Shown: in pieces, positions 18,457 through 26,976 of the stretch
Numbering within the stretch: the stretch's first letter is position 1
Layout: every line of letters begins with the position of its first letter
Assembly (NCBI RefSeq): GCF_014199945.1
Contig: NZ_JACHOR010000004.1
Location: 124,001 to 188,000 of the forward strand
Direction of reading: 5' to 3'
Origin: Brevundimonas variabilis
Lineage (GTDB): Bacteria > Pseudomonadota > Alphaproteobacteria > Caulobacterales > Caulobacteraceae
DNA length: 64,000 nt
Position numbers and translations under genes: made by a program
The notes under the pieces: generated by a model
Database searches by the model: none
What the model was told of the DNA's origin: nothing
The model's input: only the letters and a program-made list of their open reading frames with translations

Positions 18457-18630
18457 TTATCCTCCCCGCGCCGCGGGGAGGGGAACCCTCCGCGGGAGGG
18501 TGGAGGGGCAAGGGCTGGCTTATCCTCCCCGCGCAGCGGGGAGGGGGACCATCCGAAGGATGGTGGAGGGGCCAGGGCAGGCGGGGTGTAGAGTTGCCCC
18601 CTCCACCACGCTGCGCGCGGTCCCCCATCA
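18457..18630. repeat. REP-like palindromic repeat cluster
   Basis: Two tandem copies begin at 18457 and 18520 (63-bp period), each with one hairpin of the CTCCCCGCG/GCGGGGAGG type and a second palindrome such as ACCATCC-GAA-GGATGGT followed by GGAGGGG. A third, inverted and partial copy lies at about 18594-18630, running into the end of the regulator gene. The same unit recurs at 21413-21568. They are intergenic, between the response regulator and its kinase, like REP/BIME elements. They may tune mRNA stability or transcription between the two genes. Confidence 0.8.
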
Positions 18631-19386
18631 GTCCGGGGCCAGCATGTATCCGATGCCGCGCACGGTCTGCAGGTACCGTGGGTTCTTCGGATCGGCCTCC
18701 AGCTTGCGGCGCAGGCGCGTGACCTGGACATCGACGGCCCGGCCCGTGATGTCGGCGGTGTCCGATGACAGGTCCATCCGCTCGACCGGGGCATGGGCAT
18801 GCAGGGCCAGCGTCTTCAAAAGCTGGGCCTCGGCCTCGGTCAGTCGCAGCGGCGCGCCGTCCCGGGTCAGCTCCAGCCGTTCCATGTCGAACATGGCGGT
18901 GCCCAGCCGGATCTCGCGCGGGGTCAATGGCTTGCCGCCCGTGCGACGCAGGATGGCCTCGATGCGCAGGACCAGCTCGCGCGGGTCGAACGGCTTGGTC
19001 ATATAGTCGTCGGCCCCGCGCGACAGGCCCTCGACGCGGTCGTCGGCCTCGCCCCGTGCGGTCAGCAGCAGCACTGGCGTGCGCGACAGCACCGCCTTGT
19101 TGCGGACCCAGCTGGTCAGCTCCAGCCCGCTCTCGCCCGGCATCATGATGTCCAGCACGACCAGGTCGAACTCGATCAGCTCCATCAGCCGGCGCGCGGC
19201 CGCGGCGTGGGCGGCCCCGGTCACGCGATAGCCTTCGCGCGCCAGATATTCCTTCAGCAGCTCGCGAATGCGGTCGTCATCATCGACGATCAGCAGGTGG
19301 CGACCCGATCCCTGACCGGCCACGGGGCCTGAACGACTGCCGCTCACGCGCGTTTTCCCGACGGGATGTCGCGAATCATCGTGCAT
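18628..19386 (-). CDS. OmpR-family response regulator
   Basis: 252 residues. Receiver domain about 29-145 with DDDD acidic pocket, phosphoacceptor D79 in VVLDIMMPGESG, and K in [14 protein letters not shown] winged-helix DNA-binding domain follows (LTEAEAQLLKTLALHAHAPVERMDLS; VTRLRRKLEADPKNPRYLQTVRGIGYML). It is paired with the membrane histidine kinase downstream on the same strand. The first 28 residues are low complexity, so a later start is possible, but no better one is evident. Targets are unknown; similarity is to the OmpR/PetR branch. Confidence 0.93.
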   Translation of the reverse strand: MHDDSRHPVGKTRVSGSRSGPVAGQGSGRHLLIVDDDDRIRELLKEYLAREGYRVTGAAHAAAARRLMELIEFDLVVLDIMMPGESGLELTSWVRNKAVLSRTPVLLLTARGEADDRVEGLSRGADDYMTKPFDPRELVLRIEAILRRTGGKPLTPREIRLGTAMFDMERLELTRDGAPLRLTEAEAQLLKTLALHAHAPVERMDLSSDTADITGRAVDVQVTRLRRKLEADPKNPRYLQTVRGIGYMLAPD

Positions 19387-19450
19387 CCAGCGTTGACCTG
19401 AGCGTCTGGCGAAGGTCTAACCGGGCGACTTATCCGGGAGATGTTATCCA

Positions 19451-20329
19451 ATGGCCTTCGTTCCTTTCGACGATCGTGACGGCTGGATCTGGATGGACGG
19501 CGATTTCGTGCCCTGGCGGGAAGCGAAAACGCACGTTCTGACCCATGCTCTGCACTATGGCTCGTCGGTGTTCGAGGGTGAGCGTATGTATGCCGGCGAA
19601 ATCTTCAAGCTGACCGAACATTCGCAGCGGCTGGAACGCTCCGCCAACCTGCTGGACTTCGATCTGCCCTATAGCGTGGCCGAGATCGATCAGGCCTGCA
19701 AGGACACCTGCGCCAAGATGGGCTTCGACGATTGCTACATCCGCCCCTTGGCCTATCGCGGGCCCGAGGCGCTGGCGGTGTCGGCGATCAACAACAAGAC
19801 CCACGTGGCCATCGCCGTCTGGGACTGGCCCAGCTATTTCGATGCCGAAACGAAGGCAAAGGGCATCCGTCTGGAGTGGGCCAAATGGCGTCGCCCCGAC
19901 CCGATGACCGCCCCGTCGGCCGCCAAGGCGGCGGGTCTGTACATGATCTGCACCATGTCCAAGACGGCCGCCGAGAAGCGCGGCTTTGCCGATGCCATGA
20001 TGCTGGACTGGCGCGGCTATGTCGCCGAGGCGACCGGGGCCAATGTCTTCTTCGTCCAGGACGGCGTGATCCACACCCCGCCGGTCGATGCGATCCTGGA
20101 CGGTATCACCCGCCAGACCCTGATCGCCATGGCCCAGGCCAAGGGCATCGAGGTGGTCATCCGCCACATCCGCCCCGAGGAACTGGCCACCTTCTCGGAA
20201 TGCTTCCTGACCGGCACAGCCGCCGAGGTGACCCCGGTGTCCGAGATCGGCGAATACACGTTCAAGCCTGCGGCCCTGTCTCTGGGCCTGATGGAAGACT
20301 ACGGCCGGCTGGTGCGACGTCAGGCCTGA
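19451..20329 (+). CDS. ilvE: Branched-chain amino acid aminotransferase
   Basis: 292-residue class IV PLP aminotransferase that makes or degrades Leu, Ile and Val. Visible family motifs: WMDGDFVPWREAKTHVLTHALHYGSSVFEG at the start, the PLP lysine region SAAKAAGLYM, the ADAMMLDWRGYVAEATGANVFFV motif, and ECFLTGTAAEVTPV near the end. Length is normal. It starts 64 bp from the divergent OmpR-type regulator and ends within a 25-bp palindrome. The assignment is solid for class IV aminotransferase; substrate preference is inferred. Confidence 0.93.
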   Translation: MAFVPFDDRDGWIWMDGDFVPWREAKTHVLTHALHYGSSVFEGERMYAGEIFKLTEHSQRLERSANLLDFDLPYSVAEIDQACKDTCAKMGFDDCYIRPLAYRGPEALAVSAINNKTHVAIAVWDWPSYFDAETKAKGIRLEWAKWRRPDPMTAPSAAKAAGLYMICTMSKTAAEKRGFADAMMLDWRGYVAEATGANVFFVQDGVIHTPPVDAILDGITRQTLIAMAQAKGIEVVIRHIRPEELATFSECFLTGTAAEVTPVSEIGEYTFKPAALSLGLMEDYGRLVRRQA

Positions 20330-20340
20330 GGCCTGACGTC
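20316..20340. repeat. 25-bp palindrome over the ilvE stop codon
   Basis: Two perfect 12-bp arms (GACGTCAGGCCT and AGGCCTGACGTC) flank a single G, with the ilvE TGA stop (20327-20329) at the centre. As RNA it gives a stem of about 10 pairs with a 5-base loop. There is no T-tract after it on either side. It could protect the 3' end or serve as a protein site. Confidence 0.6.
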
Positions 20341-20354
20341 TGGATCAACGCCTT

Positions 20355-20633
20355 CTAGTCAACCGTACGGGTGCTCGATGTGGTCGTGACGGTACCGTCG
20401 GCCGCCGTGGTCGTCGTTGTGGTCTTGGTGGTCGTCCTTTGCCGTCCCCACAAGGTGCAGTCGACACTGGTCTGTCCATCCGGCTGAGCGCGGCTCTGGC
20501 AGCGCGTGTTCTCTGACAGATTAACGGCCAGGGCGTCTGCCCTTCGGTCGATCGCATCGACCGTCGAGGCACACCCGATCGGGCCTAACAGGACGGCTGC
20601 GCCGATAAGGGCGGCCCGGACGAAACGCGGCAT
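20355..20633 (-). CDS. Small threonine-rich lipoprotein
   Basis: 92 residues. A signal peptide with lipobox (MPRFVRAALIGAAVLLGPIGCA, cleavage before Cys21) makes it a likely Lgt substrate. A short middle part (STVDAIDRRADALAVNLSENTRCQSR) precedes a strongly threonine-rich tail (TTTKTTTTTTAADGTVTTTSS), which is probably extended. I do not recognise a family. It is convergent to ilvE and divergent from sodB. Codon use at the ACC/ACG threonine run is normal for this genome. Confidence 0.6.
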   Translation of the reverse strand: MPRFVRAALIGAAVLLGPIGCASTVDAIDRRADALAVNLSENTRCQSRAQPDGQTSVDCTLWGRQRTTTKTTTTTTAADGTVTTTSSTRTVD

Positions 20634-20787
20634 GATTGCGACCCCTTACATTTATAGCGCGATCGTGCCCCGGCTGCGGCAACCGGGCAAGAGCGTTTTC
20701 TGAACGATTTGTGGTCTTGGCCGCTTGGGTCATACGCTGAACGCCCTACATACCGTTCAGCTTCCATCGTCCTCAGGAGAACCCGAT

Positions 20788-21402
20788 ATGGCCTTCACCC
20801 TTCCGCCGCTGCCCTATGCCTATGACGCGCTGGAGCCCGCGATCGACAAGGAGACGATGACGATCCACCACGGCAAGCATCATCAGGCCTATGTCGACAA
20901 GCTGAACGACGCCGTGGCCGCCGATGCGTCGCTGGCCGACCATTCGATCGAGGACCTGCTGGCCGGCATCTCGAAACTGCCCAAGGCCGTCCGCAACAAC
21001 GGCGGTGGCCACTGGAATCACAGCCTGTTCTGGGAGCTTCTGGCCCCGGCCGGTCAGGGCGGTGAGCCTTCGGCAGAGCTGGCCGCCGCGATCGACGCGG
21101 ATCTGGGCGGAATGGAAAAATTCCAGGCCGACTTCAACGCCGCCGGTGCCGCCCAGTTCGGTTCGGGCTGGGCCTGGCTGATCGTTCAGGACGGCAAGCT
21201 GAAGGTCACCTCGACCCCCAACCAGGACAATCCCCTGATGGACGTCGCCGACGAACAGGGTGCCGTGGTTCTGGGCGCCGACGTCTGGGAACACGCCTAC
21301 TACCTGAAATACCAGAACCGTCGCCCGGACTACCTCAAGGCCTTCTGGGGCATCGTGAACTGGAACAAGGCCAACGAACTCTACGCCGCAGCCAAGGGCT
21401 GA
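20788..21402 (+). CDS. sodB: Superoxide dismutase (Fe type)
   Basis: 204-residue Fe/Mn superoxide dismutase. Metal ligands by alignment to the family: H27 (MTIHHGKHH), H78 ([11 protein letters not shown]), D165 and H169 ([15 protein letters not shown]). [12 protein letters not shown] fits the iron-type subgroup. No signal peptide, so cytoplasmic. The ATG at 20788 has CAGGAGA upstream; the frame continues 63 bp further but without the SOD start [13 protein letters not shown]-like repeats follow directly. Confidence 0.97.
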   Translation: MAFTLPPLPYAYDALEPAIDKETMTIHHGKHHQAYVDKLNDAVAADASLADHSIEDLLAGISKLPKAVRNNGGGHWNHSLFWELLAPAGQGGEPSAELAAAIDADLGGMEKFQADFNAAGAAQFGSGWAWLIVQDGKLKVTSTPNQDNPLMDVADEQGAVVLGADVWEHAYYLKYQNRRPDYLKAFWGIVNWNKANELYAAAKG

Positions 21403-21412
21403 TCACCGGCCC

Positions 21413-21568
21413 CTCCACCGCATCTTGTCCTCCCCGTCGCGACGCGACGCGGAGGGGGACCGCGCGCAGCGGGGTGGAGGGGCTGGTTCAGCAACTCAAC
21501 AGTTCCGTGGCGCGGCACCGGCCCCTCCACCGCTTCGCGGTCCCCCTCCCCACGCCGTGGGGAGGAAA
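21413..21568. repeat. REP-like palindromic repeat cluster
   Basis: A copy of the same REP-like unit as at 18457 lies forward at about 21426-21486, and an inverted copy at about 21518-21567, separated by some 30 unrelated bases. A partial copy (CGGCCCCTCCACCGC) starts at 21416. Each unit has CTCCCC...GGGGAGG type stems. The head-to-head pair resembles a BIME. It fills the sodB to metallo-hydrolase gap. Confidence 0.8.
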
Positions 21569-21601
21569 TCGCCTCCCGATCCCCAGCACCAGAGAGATGT
21601 C

Positions 21602-22531
21602 ATGAGAGTTGTGAATACGGCGGCTGTCGCTGCCCTGCTGATGGCCCTCGCGGCCTGTAACCCCGCCGCCGAGACCACCGATGCCGCCGCGACCGAGACC
21701 GCAGCCGTCGTGGCCAGCCCGGATGTCCATGCCTTCAAGATCGGCACCATGGACGCCTTTGCCCTGCGCGACGGCAGCCTGGCGGTCCCCAATGACAACA
21801 AGACCCTGGCGATCGGCGAAAGCGCGGCCGATACCAATGCCCTGCTGACGGCTGCCGGCCTGCCGACCGACACCCTGGCCCTTAGCATCCAGCCTCTGCT
21901 GGTCAGGAACGGTGACGCCGTCCTGCTGTTCGACACCGGCGCGGCCGGGGGCATGGGCACCGAAGGCAAGCTGATGGGCTCGCTGACCGCTGCCGGCGTC
22001 CAGCCGGATCAGGTCACCGACATCTTCATCTCCCACCTGCATGGCGATCACATCGGCGGTCTGGTCACCAGCGCGGGAGCCCTGGCCTTCCCCAACGCCA
22101 CCATCCGTCTGTCCAACGAGGAATGGGCGGCGATGAAGGCGGACGCGACCCTGGCCGCCCTGGTGACGGCAATCACGCCCAAGGTTCAGGCCTTCGCCGC
22201 CGGTTCCGAGATCGTGCCGGGCGTCGCCTCGGTCGATATCGACGGCCATACGCCCGGCCACTCCGGCTACCGCATCGGCACGGGCGCCGACAGCCTGACC
22301 TATTTCGGCGACACCATGCACCACCAGGTCATCTCGGTGCAGCGCCCCGACTGGACCATCCAGTTCGACGGCGACGAGGCCACCGCCGAAGCCAGCCGCA
22401 AGGCCCTGCTGGAGCGCGCGGCGTCAGAGAACCTGCATCTGTACGGCGTGCATTTCCCGTTCCCCGGTCTGGGCCGCATCCGCAAGGACGGCGAGACCTT
22501 CGTCTGGGTGCCGGACGCACCCGCGACCTGA
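21602..22531 (+). CDS. Metallo-beta-lactamase-fold hydrolase, lipoprotein
   Basis: 309 residues. The N-terminal MRVVNTAAVAALLMALAAC is a lipoprotein signal (lipobox LAAC), so the protein is probably membrane-anchored in the periplasm. The metal motif HLHGDH is present (ISHLHGDHIGGLV), with further ligands likely in GHTPGHSGY, YFGDTMHH and GVHFPFPG. This resembles quorum-quenching-lactonase-like and other MBL-fold exported hydrolases of unknown substrate. ATG 21602 is chosen because the upstream open frame is only repeat sequence. Confidence 0.9.
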   Translation: MRVVNTAAVAALLMALAACNPAAETTDAAATETAAVVASPDVHAFKIGTMDAFALRDGSLAVPNDNKTLAIGESAADTNALLTAAGLPTDTLALSIQPLLVRNGDAVLLFDTGAAGGMGTEGKLMGSLTAAGVQPDQVTDIFISHLHGDHIGGLVTSAGALAFPNATIRLSNEEWAAMKADATLAALVTAITPKVQAFAAGSEIVPGVASVDIDGHTPGHSGYRIGTGADSLTYFGDTMHHQVISVQRPDWTIQFDGDEATAEASRKALLERAASENLHLYGVHFPFPGLGRIRKDGETFVWVPDAPAT

Positions 22532-22556
22532 GATCGTTATAAGGAGGCGCGGTCGC

Positions 22557-22961
22557 TCAGGGCCGCGTCTCCACGTCCGTCTGCTGAAGCAGACGATCCA
22601 GGGTCAGCAAGGGCGTCCCCGCGGCCCTGGCCTGCGCATAGTGGAAGCAGTCGAAATTGCTGAGGGCGCGTTTGCCCACACCATGCGTCTGGGCGACGGC
22701 GACCGCGTGCGCCAGGACGGTCCTTGGATCGAGATGTTCACGCAGGACGATGCCGTTCGTCTCGAGCCAGCTGACAATGACGCCTTCTGCTTCGGTGTAG
22801 GAACAGTTGAGCTGATCGGGTCGCGCCATGATGATCACGGCCTCCCAGGCGGCCAGTGAAGAGGTGAACGGGGCCGCCGCTGCAGTCAGGGCGGACTGAT
22901 AGGCCTCGGCCGTGTCCTCTCGCGCCATGATCGAAATGATGGCGCATGCGTCGACGAACAT
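22557..22961 (-). CDS. vapC: VapC-type PIN-domain toxin
   Basis: 134-residue PIN-domain ribonuclease. Acidic residues: D4 (MFVDACAI), E40 (SLAAWEAVI), D104 in NFDCFHYAQA, and D122 in LLTLDRLLQQ. The start ATG shares one base with the stop of the antitoxin gene (TGATG), giving coupled translation. This is the second PIN module of the window and is not closely similar to the one at 61. The target RNA is unknown. Confidence 0.9.
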   Translation of the reverse strand: MFVDACAIISIMAREDTAEAYQSALTAAAAPFTSSLAAWEAVIIMARPDQLNCSYTEAEGVIVSWLETNGIVLREHLDPRTVLAHAVAVAQTHGVGKRALSNFDCFHYAQARAAGTPLLTLDRLLQQTDVETRP

Positions 22962-23221
22962 CAGTGGTCTTCACCCGTCAGGTCGTGATCGAGGTCATGA
23001 TAGGCGCTCTGCGGCACGGGTTGACGACCTGGCGGGAAAGACAGCCCGCGTTCCTCAAGAATACGCTTCGCAGATTCCATGGGGCTTTCCCGGCGCGTCT
23101 CGGCCTTCATGGCCGTTTCCAGCGCGGTCTCGACAGCGTCCGTGATCGTCACCCCCCGCAGCGCGGCCAGTTGCCGCGCAAGCTGGTTGGCTCTCGGACT
23201 ACGGATGCTTAGCGTGCTCAT
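22961..23221 (-). CDS. vapB: VapB-type antitoxin
   Basis: 86 residues. The N-terminal part (MSTLSIRSPRANQLARQLAALRGVTITDAVETALETAM) looks like a ribbon-helix-helix DNA-binding domain, and the C-terminal part (FPPGRQPVPQSAYHDLDHDLTGEDH) is the acidic toxin-binding tail of the VapB/PSK family. It would neutralise the downstream PIN toxin and repress its own operon. A perfect 9-bp inverted repeat lies at 23238-23267, just before the start, as expected for the operator. AGGGAGC is the ribosome binding site. Confidence 0.87.
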   Translation of the reverse strand: MSTLSIRSPRANQLARQLAALRGVTITDAVETALETAMKAETRRESPMESAKRILEERGLSFPPGRQPVPQSAYHDLDHDLTGEDH

Positions 23222-23237
23222 GGCGGACGCTCCCTTC

Positions 23238-23267
23238 AGTCATACACTATCACGCCGATGTATGACT
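23238..23267 (-). promoter_or_regulatory. Probable VapBC operator
   Basis: Perfect arms AGTCATACA and TGTATGACT are separated by 12 bp, so half-site centres are 21 bp apart (two helical turns), 17 bp upstream of the vapB start. The arrangement fits a ribbon-helix-helix VapB dimer pair. It also lies upstream of rpsD on the other strand, about 170 bp away. Confidence 0.65.
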
Positions 23268-23433
23268 CCCAAGGCCGCGATTGACTCATGCGCCCCATCC
23301 CGTCATAAGCCGCGCCTTCACGTCACCGACCCTGTCGGCGGCGCGTTGACACTACGGACGATGCGTGGACCGCCGTTGAGATCGCATTCCCAGTTGCGGG
23401 GATGCCGGGCCGCATCAAGTTGAAGAGAACTCT

Positions 23434-24051
23434 ATGTCCAAGCGCCACAGCGCCAAATACAAGATCGACCGTGCCATGGGTGAAAACCTGTGGGGTCGCG
23501 CCAAGTCCCCCGTCAACAAGCGTTCCTACGGTCCCGGCCAGCACGGCCAGCGCCGCAAGAACAAGGTCTCGGACTTCGGTCTGCAACTGAAGGCCAAGCA
23601 GAAGCTCAAGGGCTACTACGGCAACCTGACGGAAAAGCAGTTCCGCAAGACCTATGACGAGGCTGCCCGTCGCAAGGGCAACACCTCCGAGAACCTGATC
23701 GGCCTGCTGGAAGCCCGTCTGGACGCGATCGTCTACCGCGCCAAATTCGTCCCGACCGTCTGGGCCGCCCGCCAGTTCGTCAACCACGGCCACGTCACGG
23801 TCAACGGCAAGAAGGTGAACATCGCCTCCTACCGCGTGAAGCCGGATGACGTCATCGAGGTCAAGGAAAAGTCCCGCAACATGGCTCTGGTCCTCGAGGC
23901 CCAGCAGTCCGGCGAGCGCGACATCCCTGACTACATCGAACTGGGCGACCGCGGCTTCTCGGTCCGCTACGTCCGTCAGCCCGAACTGGCCGATGTGCCG
24001 TTCGCGGTGAAGATGGAGCCCAACCTGGTCGTCGAATACTACGCGTCCTGA
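23434..24051 (+). CDS. rpsD: 30S ribosomal protein S4
   Basis: 205-residue primary 16S rRNA-binding protein. The start [21 protein letters not shown] is the zinc-free alphaproteobacterial form; the S4 RNA-binding domain is visible at [45 protein letters not shown]. Length is normal. It is a single-gene transcript: a 210-bp upstream gap separates it from vapB and a strong terminator follows. S4 is often autoregulatory, but I do not recognise an S4 leader structure here. Confidence 0.98.
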   Translation: MSKRHSAKYKIDRAMGENLWGRAKSPVNKRSYGPGQHGQRRKNKVSDFGLQLKAKQKLKGYYGNLTEKQFRKTYDEAARRKGNTSENLIGLLEARLDAIVYRAKFVPTVWAARQFVNHGHVTVNGKKVNIASYRVKPDDVIEVKEKSRNMALVLEAQQSGERDIPDYIELGDRGFSVRYVRQPELADVPFAVKMEPNLVVEYYAS

Positions 24052-24076
24052 TCGACCCTCGATCACGGACAGGACA

Positions 24077-24105
24077 AGGCCCCGGAGCAATCCGGGGCCT
24101 TTTTC
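24077..24105 (+). terminator. Rho-independent terminator after rpsD
   Basis: Stem AGGCCCCGGA / TCCGGGGCCT with a GCAA tetraloop and a following T-tract (TTTTTC), 25 bp after the rpsD stop. Confidence 0.93.
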
Positions 24106-24197
24106 TTTGGCGGGTCGACAGGCGGATTACGAACGTTTCACTTGCCCGCTGACGTAAAGGACGCTTTCCATTGCCCTGACAGGCAGGAGGGACGGAC

Positions 24198-25286
24198 ATG
24201 GATCGCAGGCAACTCATGGCGGGCACGGTGGCCATGGCGGTCGCGCCGGCTGTATCGCGGGCGCAGGCCCCGGCGACGGCCCCGGCCTGGGTCAAGCTGC
24301 CGACCGAGCCCTATCGCGGCAAACAGGACGACGTCGTCTTCGTCGATGCCATGACCGGCTGGTACGGCAACGGGCTGGGGCGGCTGTTCCGGACCACCGA
24401 CGGCGGCCAGACCTGGACGAAACAGCTGGATCGCCCCGGGACCTTCGTGCGGGCCCTGGGCTTCGTCGATGCGCAGCTCGGCTTCCTCGGCAATATCGGG
24501 CCCGACTATTTCCCCGGCGTCACCGACACCACCCCCCTGTACCGCACGCGGGATGGCGGCGCGTCCTGGGAGCCGATCACCATCGCGGGCCCGGCGGTGA
24601 CGGGCATCTGTGCCATCGACATCCACAAGGCGGCCTTCATCAATGCGGGGGTTCTGGATCACAGGATCACGGTGCGGGCCGGGGGTCGCGTCGGCGGCCC
24701 GGCCCTGCTGGCGACCTCGCGCGACGGGGGCGAAACCTGGACATCCGAGGACCTGTCCGCCCTGACGGCGATGATCCTGGACATTCATTTCGTCGACGAG
24801 CGCATCGGCTTCATCGCCGGGGCGACGGACACCAGTGTGGAACAGTCGCGGGCCGTGATCCTGCGGACGGCGGATGGCGGTCGCAGCTGGTCGCGGGTCT
24901 ACGAGGGGCAGAGGCCGTTCGAACTGACCTGGAAGATGAGCTTCCCGACCGAGGCGACCGGCTATGTCACGGTCCAGAGCTACAATCCCGACCCCACGGT
25001 CAGCCAGCGGGTGTTTGCAAAGACCACCGACGGCGGTCTGACCTGGGCGGAAATGCCTCTGGTCGACAATGCGGCCGCCCGGGCCTTCGGGGTCGGCTTT
25101 GTCGACGAACAGCACGGCTGGATCGGTGCCATGCCACACGGCTTCGAGACCCGCGACGGCGGCGCGACCTGGACCCCGGCCACCATGGGGCTGGCCGTCA
25201 ACAAGGTGCGGGTGGTGCCGACGGCGACGGGCAAGGCCGTGTTCGCCATCGGCGTCGAACTGCACCGGCTGGATCTGGAGTCCTAA
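24198..25286 (+). CDS. Exported Ycf48/BNR-repeat protein
   Basis: 362 residues. A twin-arginine-like signal (MDRRQLMAGTVAMAVAPAVSRAQA) suggests export. The rest is a beta-propeller built from blades of the BNR/Ycf48 type, with the repeated LFRTTDGGQTW, LYRTRDGGASW, LATSRDGGETW, ILRTADGGRSW, FAKTTDGGLTW and FETRDGGATW motifs, about 50-60 residues apart. Such propellers bind proteins or sugars; Ycf48 itself assists photosystem II in cyanobacteria, which is not relevant here. The role is unknown. No operon partner is adjacent on this strand. Confidence 0.85.
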   Translation: MDRRQLMAGTVAMAVAPAVSRAQAPATAPAWVKLPTEPYRGKQDDVVFVDAMTGWYGNGLGRLFRTTDGGQTWTKQLDRPGTFVRALGFVDAQLGFLGNIGPDYFPGVTDTTPLYRTRDGGASWEPITIAGPAVTGICAIDIHKAAFINAGVLDHRITVRAGGRVGGPALLATSRDGGETWTSEDLSALTAMILDIHFVDERIGFIAGATDTSVEQSRAVILRTADGGRSWSRVYEGQRPFELTWKMSFPTEATGYVTVQSYNPDPTVSQRVFAKTTDGGLTWAEMPLVDNAAARAFGVGFVDEQHGWIGAMPHGFETRDGGATWTPATMGLAVNKVRVVPTATGKAVFAIGVELHRLDLES

Positions 25287-25324
25287 GGACAGCCGCGGCC
25301 TTCAGCGGCCCCGTCTGACAGCGG

Positions 25325-25543
25325 TCAGGCGCGATCGCAGCGCGGGTCGCCGGGGCAGGTCGGCAGGTCGCCCCCGCTGTCTGGCGGAGATATCACCGGA
25401 GGCGGTGGCGGCGGTGGTGGGGGCGGCACGGCGTCTCGGGACGAAGCGAACAGCTGACACCCCGCCATGGGAGCGGTCAGCAGCGCCACCACCAGAAGCC
25501 GGGTCAGCCTCAGCCTCCGAACCCTAGAATCCCGACCGGTCAT
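25325..25543 (-). CDS. Small polyproline lipoprotein (putative)
   Basis: 72 residues. A hydrophobic N-terminal segment (RLLVVALLTAPMAGC) ends in a Cys after a lipobox-like MAGC. It is followed by a run of ten prolines (PPPPPPPPPP) and an acidic tail with two cysteines (LPTCPGDPRCDRA). This looks like a small cell-envelope lipoprotein, but short length and low complexity make it uncertain. No homology is recognised. Confidence 0.45.
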   Translation of the reverse strand: MTGRDSRVRRLRLTRLLVVALLTAPMAGCQLFASSRDAVPPPPPPPPPPVISPPDSGGDLPTCPGDPRCDRA

Positions 25544-25623
25544 CCCGATGCCCTCCGCGCCACGATCTGGCAGGGCAGGGTCACCCCGCCTTGGTCAGGC
25601 GTCAACAACATTGTTCTTCCGGC

Positions 25624-26388
25624 CTACCGGCCACATTTCAGGAAGGCATAGCCCTGATCCTGAAGCCGTGCGGCGAGCCAGGGCCGGCGGGGGCCGGGCC
25701 CGGGTGACGTCAGATCCAGCACACAGGTCGCGACCTTCTCTCCGTCCGAGTGCAGCTGATAGCGAAACCGGATGGTCAGGGTCTGCACCCGGTCCAGGGC
25801 ACCGGCGGCGCTGGCGAGGTCGACAAAGGCGTCGCAGGCTCCCTCCACGGCGCAGTTACCCTTCTCAAGAACGAAACCGATGTACTCGGACCGTGATGTG
25901 CCGCCCGGCACATCCAGCGTCCGTCGCGGCTCCTCGATGGCCAGGAACCGGTTGTTCCGGACGCACCGCGACGTCACAGGGCAGTCCGCCGCCTGCCGTT
26001 CGGCGGTTTCGCTGAACACGGGGGTGACCAGGGTCTGGTACTCGAACACGGGATCGATGGCGGCCGGGGTGTCGATCTCCATCGTGATACGGGTCACCAC
26101 GTCGCCGTAGTTCGCGCTGGCCGAGTTCACCAGGGCCGTATCGACGCCCGCCGTCAGGACCGCACCCTTTCCGGCGTCGCGATAGAAGAACACGCTGTCA
26201 GGCGGCACCGCCGTCACCACCGACCCCCGGACCGCGAACCAGGCCGAGCTCGACAGGCTGAGCAGGGAGACCAGCAGGGCCGCCAGTGCGACGATGGCCT
26301 CGGATGTGAAGGTGATCGGCGGATGGGGCGTCTTTTCCTTCGTCACCCGCCGGATCGGTGTCTTCGGAACGCGTGTCACAGCCGCCAA
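25624..26388 (-). CDS. Membrane-anchored hypothetical protein
   Basis: 254 residues. A basic N-terminus (about 25 residues) and one membrane segment (AIVALAALLVSLLSLSSSAWFAV) suggest a type II membrane protein with its C-terminal 200 residues outside the cytoplasm. That domain contains cysteines (DCPVTSRC, NCAVEGAC, ATCVLDL, LKCGR) that could form disulphides, and beta-rich segments. I do not recognise the family. Its neighbours are unrelated on both sides. Confidence 0.7.
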   Translation of the reverse strand: MAAVTRVPKTPIRRVTKEKTPHPPITFTSEAIVALAALLVSLLSLSSSAWFAVRGSVVTAVPPDSVFFYRDAGKGAVLTAGVDTALVNSASANYGDVVTRITMEIDTPAAIDPVFEYQTLVTPVFSETAERQAADCPVTSRCVRNNRFLAIEEPRRTLDVPGGTSRSEYIGFVLEKGNCAVEGACDAFVDLASAAGALDRVQTLTIRFRYQLHSDGEKVATCVLDLTSPGPGPRRPWLAARLQDQGYAFLKCGR

Positions 26389-26546
26389 TCCCCCAACGAC
26401 TGCCCGTCGCCGAACGGAAGTCTGCCAGCAAAATGAGGCGTTTGCGAATTGGACCCGGCCGCTGCCGACGTCGAGGCGATCCCGCCATGACCATGGCCTA
26501 CCGACGCGAGAAACCGCCCGGCGCGGCGTTCATTCTTGGGTTGCGT

Positions 26547-26975
26547 TCAGCGCCGCTCGAACGTCGGCAGCATGGTCGCCGGGATGCGCTGGGGTCTGAG
26601 CGTCCTGACGTCGACCAGGCACCATTCCGACACGCCCTGGGCGCACAGGCGGCCCTCGCCGTCCTCGATGCGGACATAGCGGTTGAAGCGCGGGCCGGCC
26701 GGATCCCCGACCCAGGTGCGGGCGACCACGCCCTGCGCATCCGGGCCGATGCCGCGCAGGTAGTCGATCTCGTGACGCAGGGCGACCCAGGACCAGCGGG
26801 CGCGGGTTTCGGTATCGAACCGGGCATTCCAGTGCGCCATGCCGACGTCCTGAAGCCAGCCGACATAGACCACATTGTTGACGTGGCCGTTGGCGTCGAT
26901 GTGCTCGGGCCGGATGTCGAGGGGCACCACGAAGACCTCGCGGTCCTCGCGCGGGGTCAGGGGCGTGCGGGCCAA
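26547..26975 (-). CDS. Acyl-CoA thioesterase (hot-dog fold)
   Basis: 142-residue 4HBT-type thioesterase. The HIDANGHVNNVVYVGWLQD motif carries the conserved Asp-containing active-site pattern of the 4-hydroxybenzoyl-CoA thioesterase family, and ALRHEIDYLRGIG and EWCLVDVRTLRPQRIP complete the fold. It probably cleaves small acyl-CoA esters in the cytoplasm. It lies 1 bp downstream of the monothiol glutaredoxin stop, so it may be co-transcribed with bolA-AKR-grxD. Confidence 0.88.
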   Translation of the reverse strand: MARTPLTPREDREVFVVPLDIRPEHIDANGHVNNVVYVGWLQDVGMAHWNARFDTETRARWSWVALRHEIDYLRGIGPDAQGVVARTWVGDPAGPRFNRYVRIEDGEGRLCAQGVSEWCLVDVRTLRPQRIPATMLPTFERR

Positions 26976-26976
26976 G

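Noticed and set aside
18457-18630. CRISPR array
   Set aside because: Repeats are palindromic REP-like units, 63-bp period, only two to three copies, without unique spacers and without cas genes.
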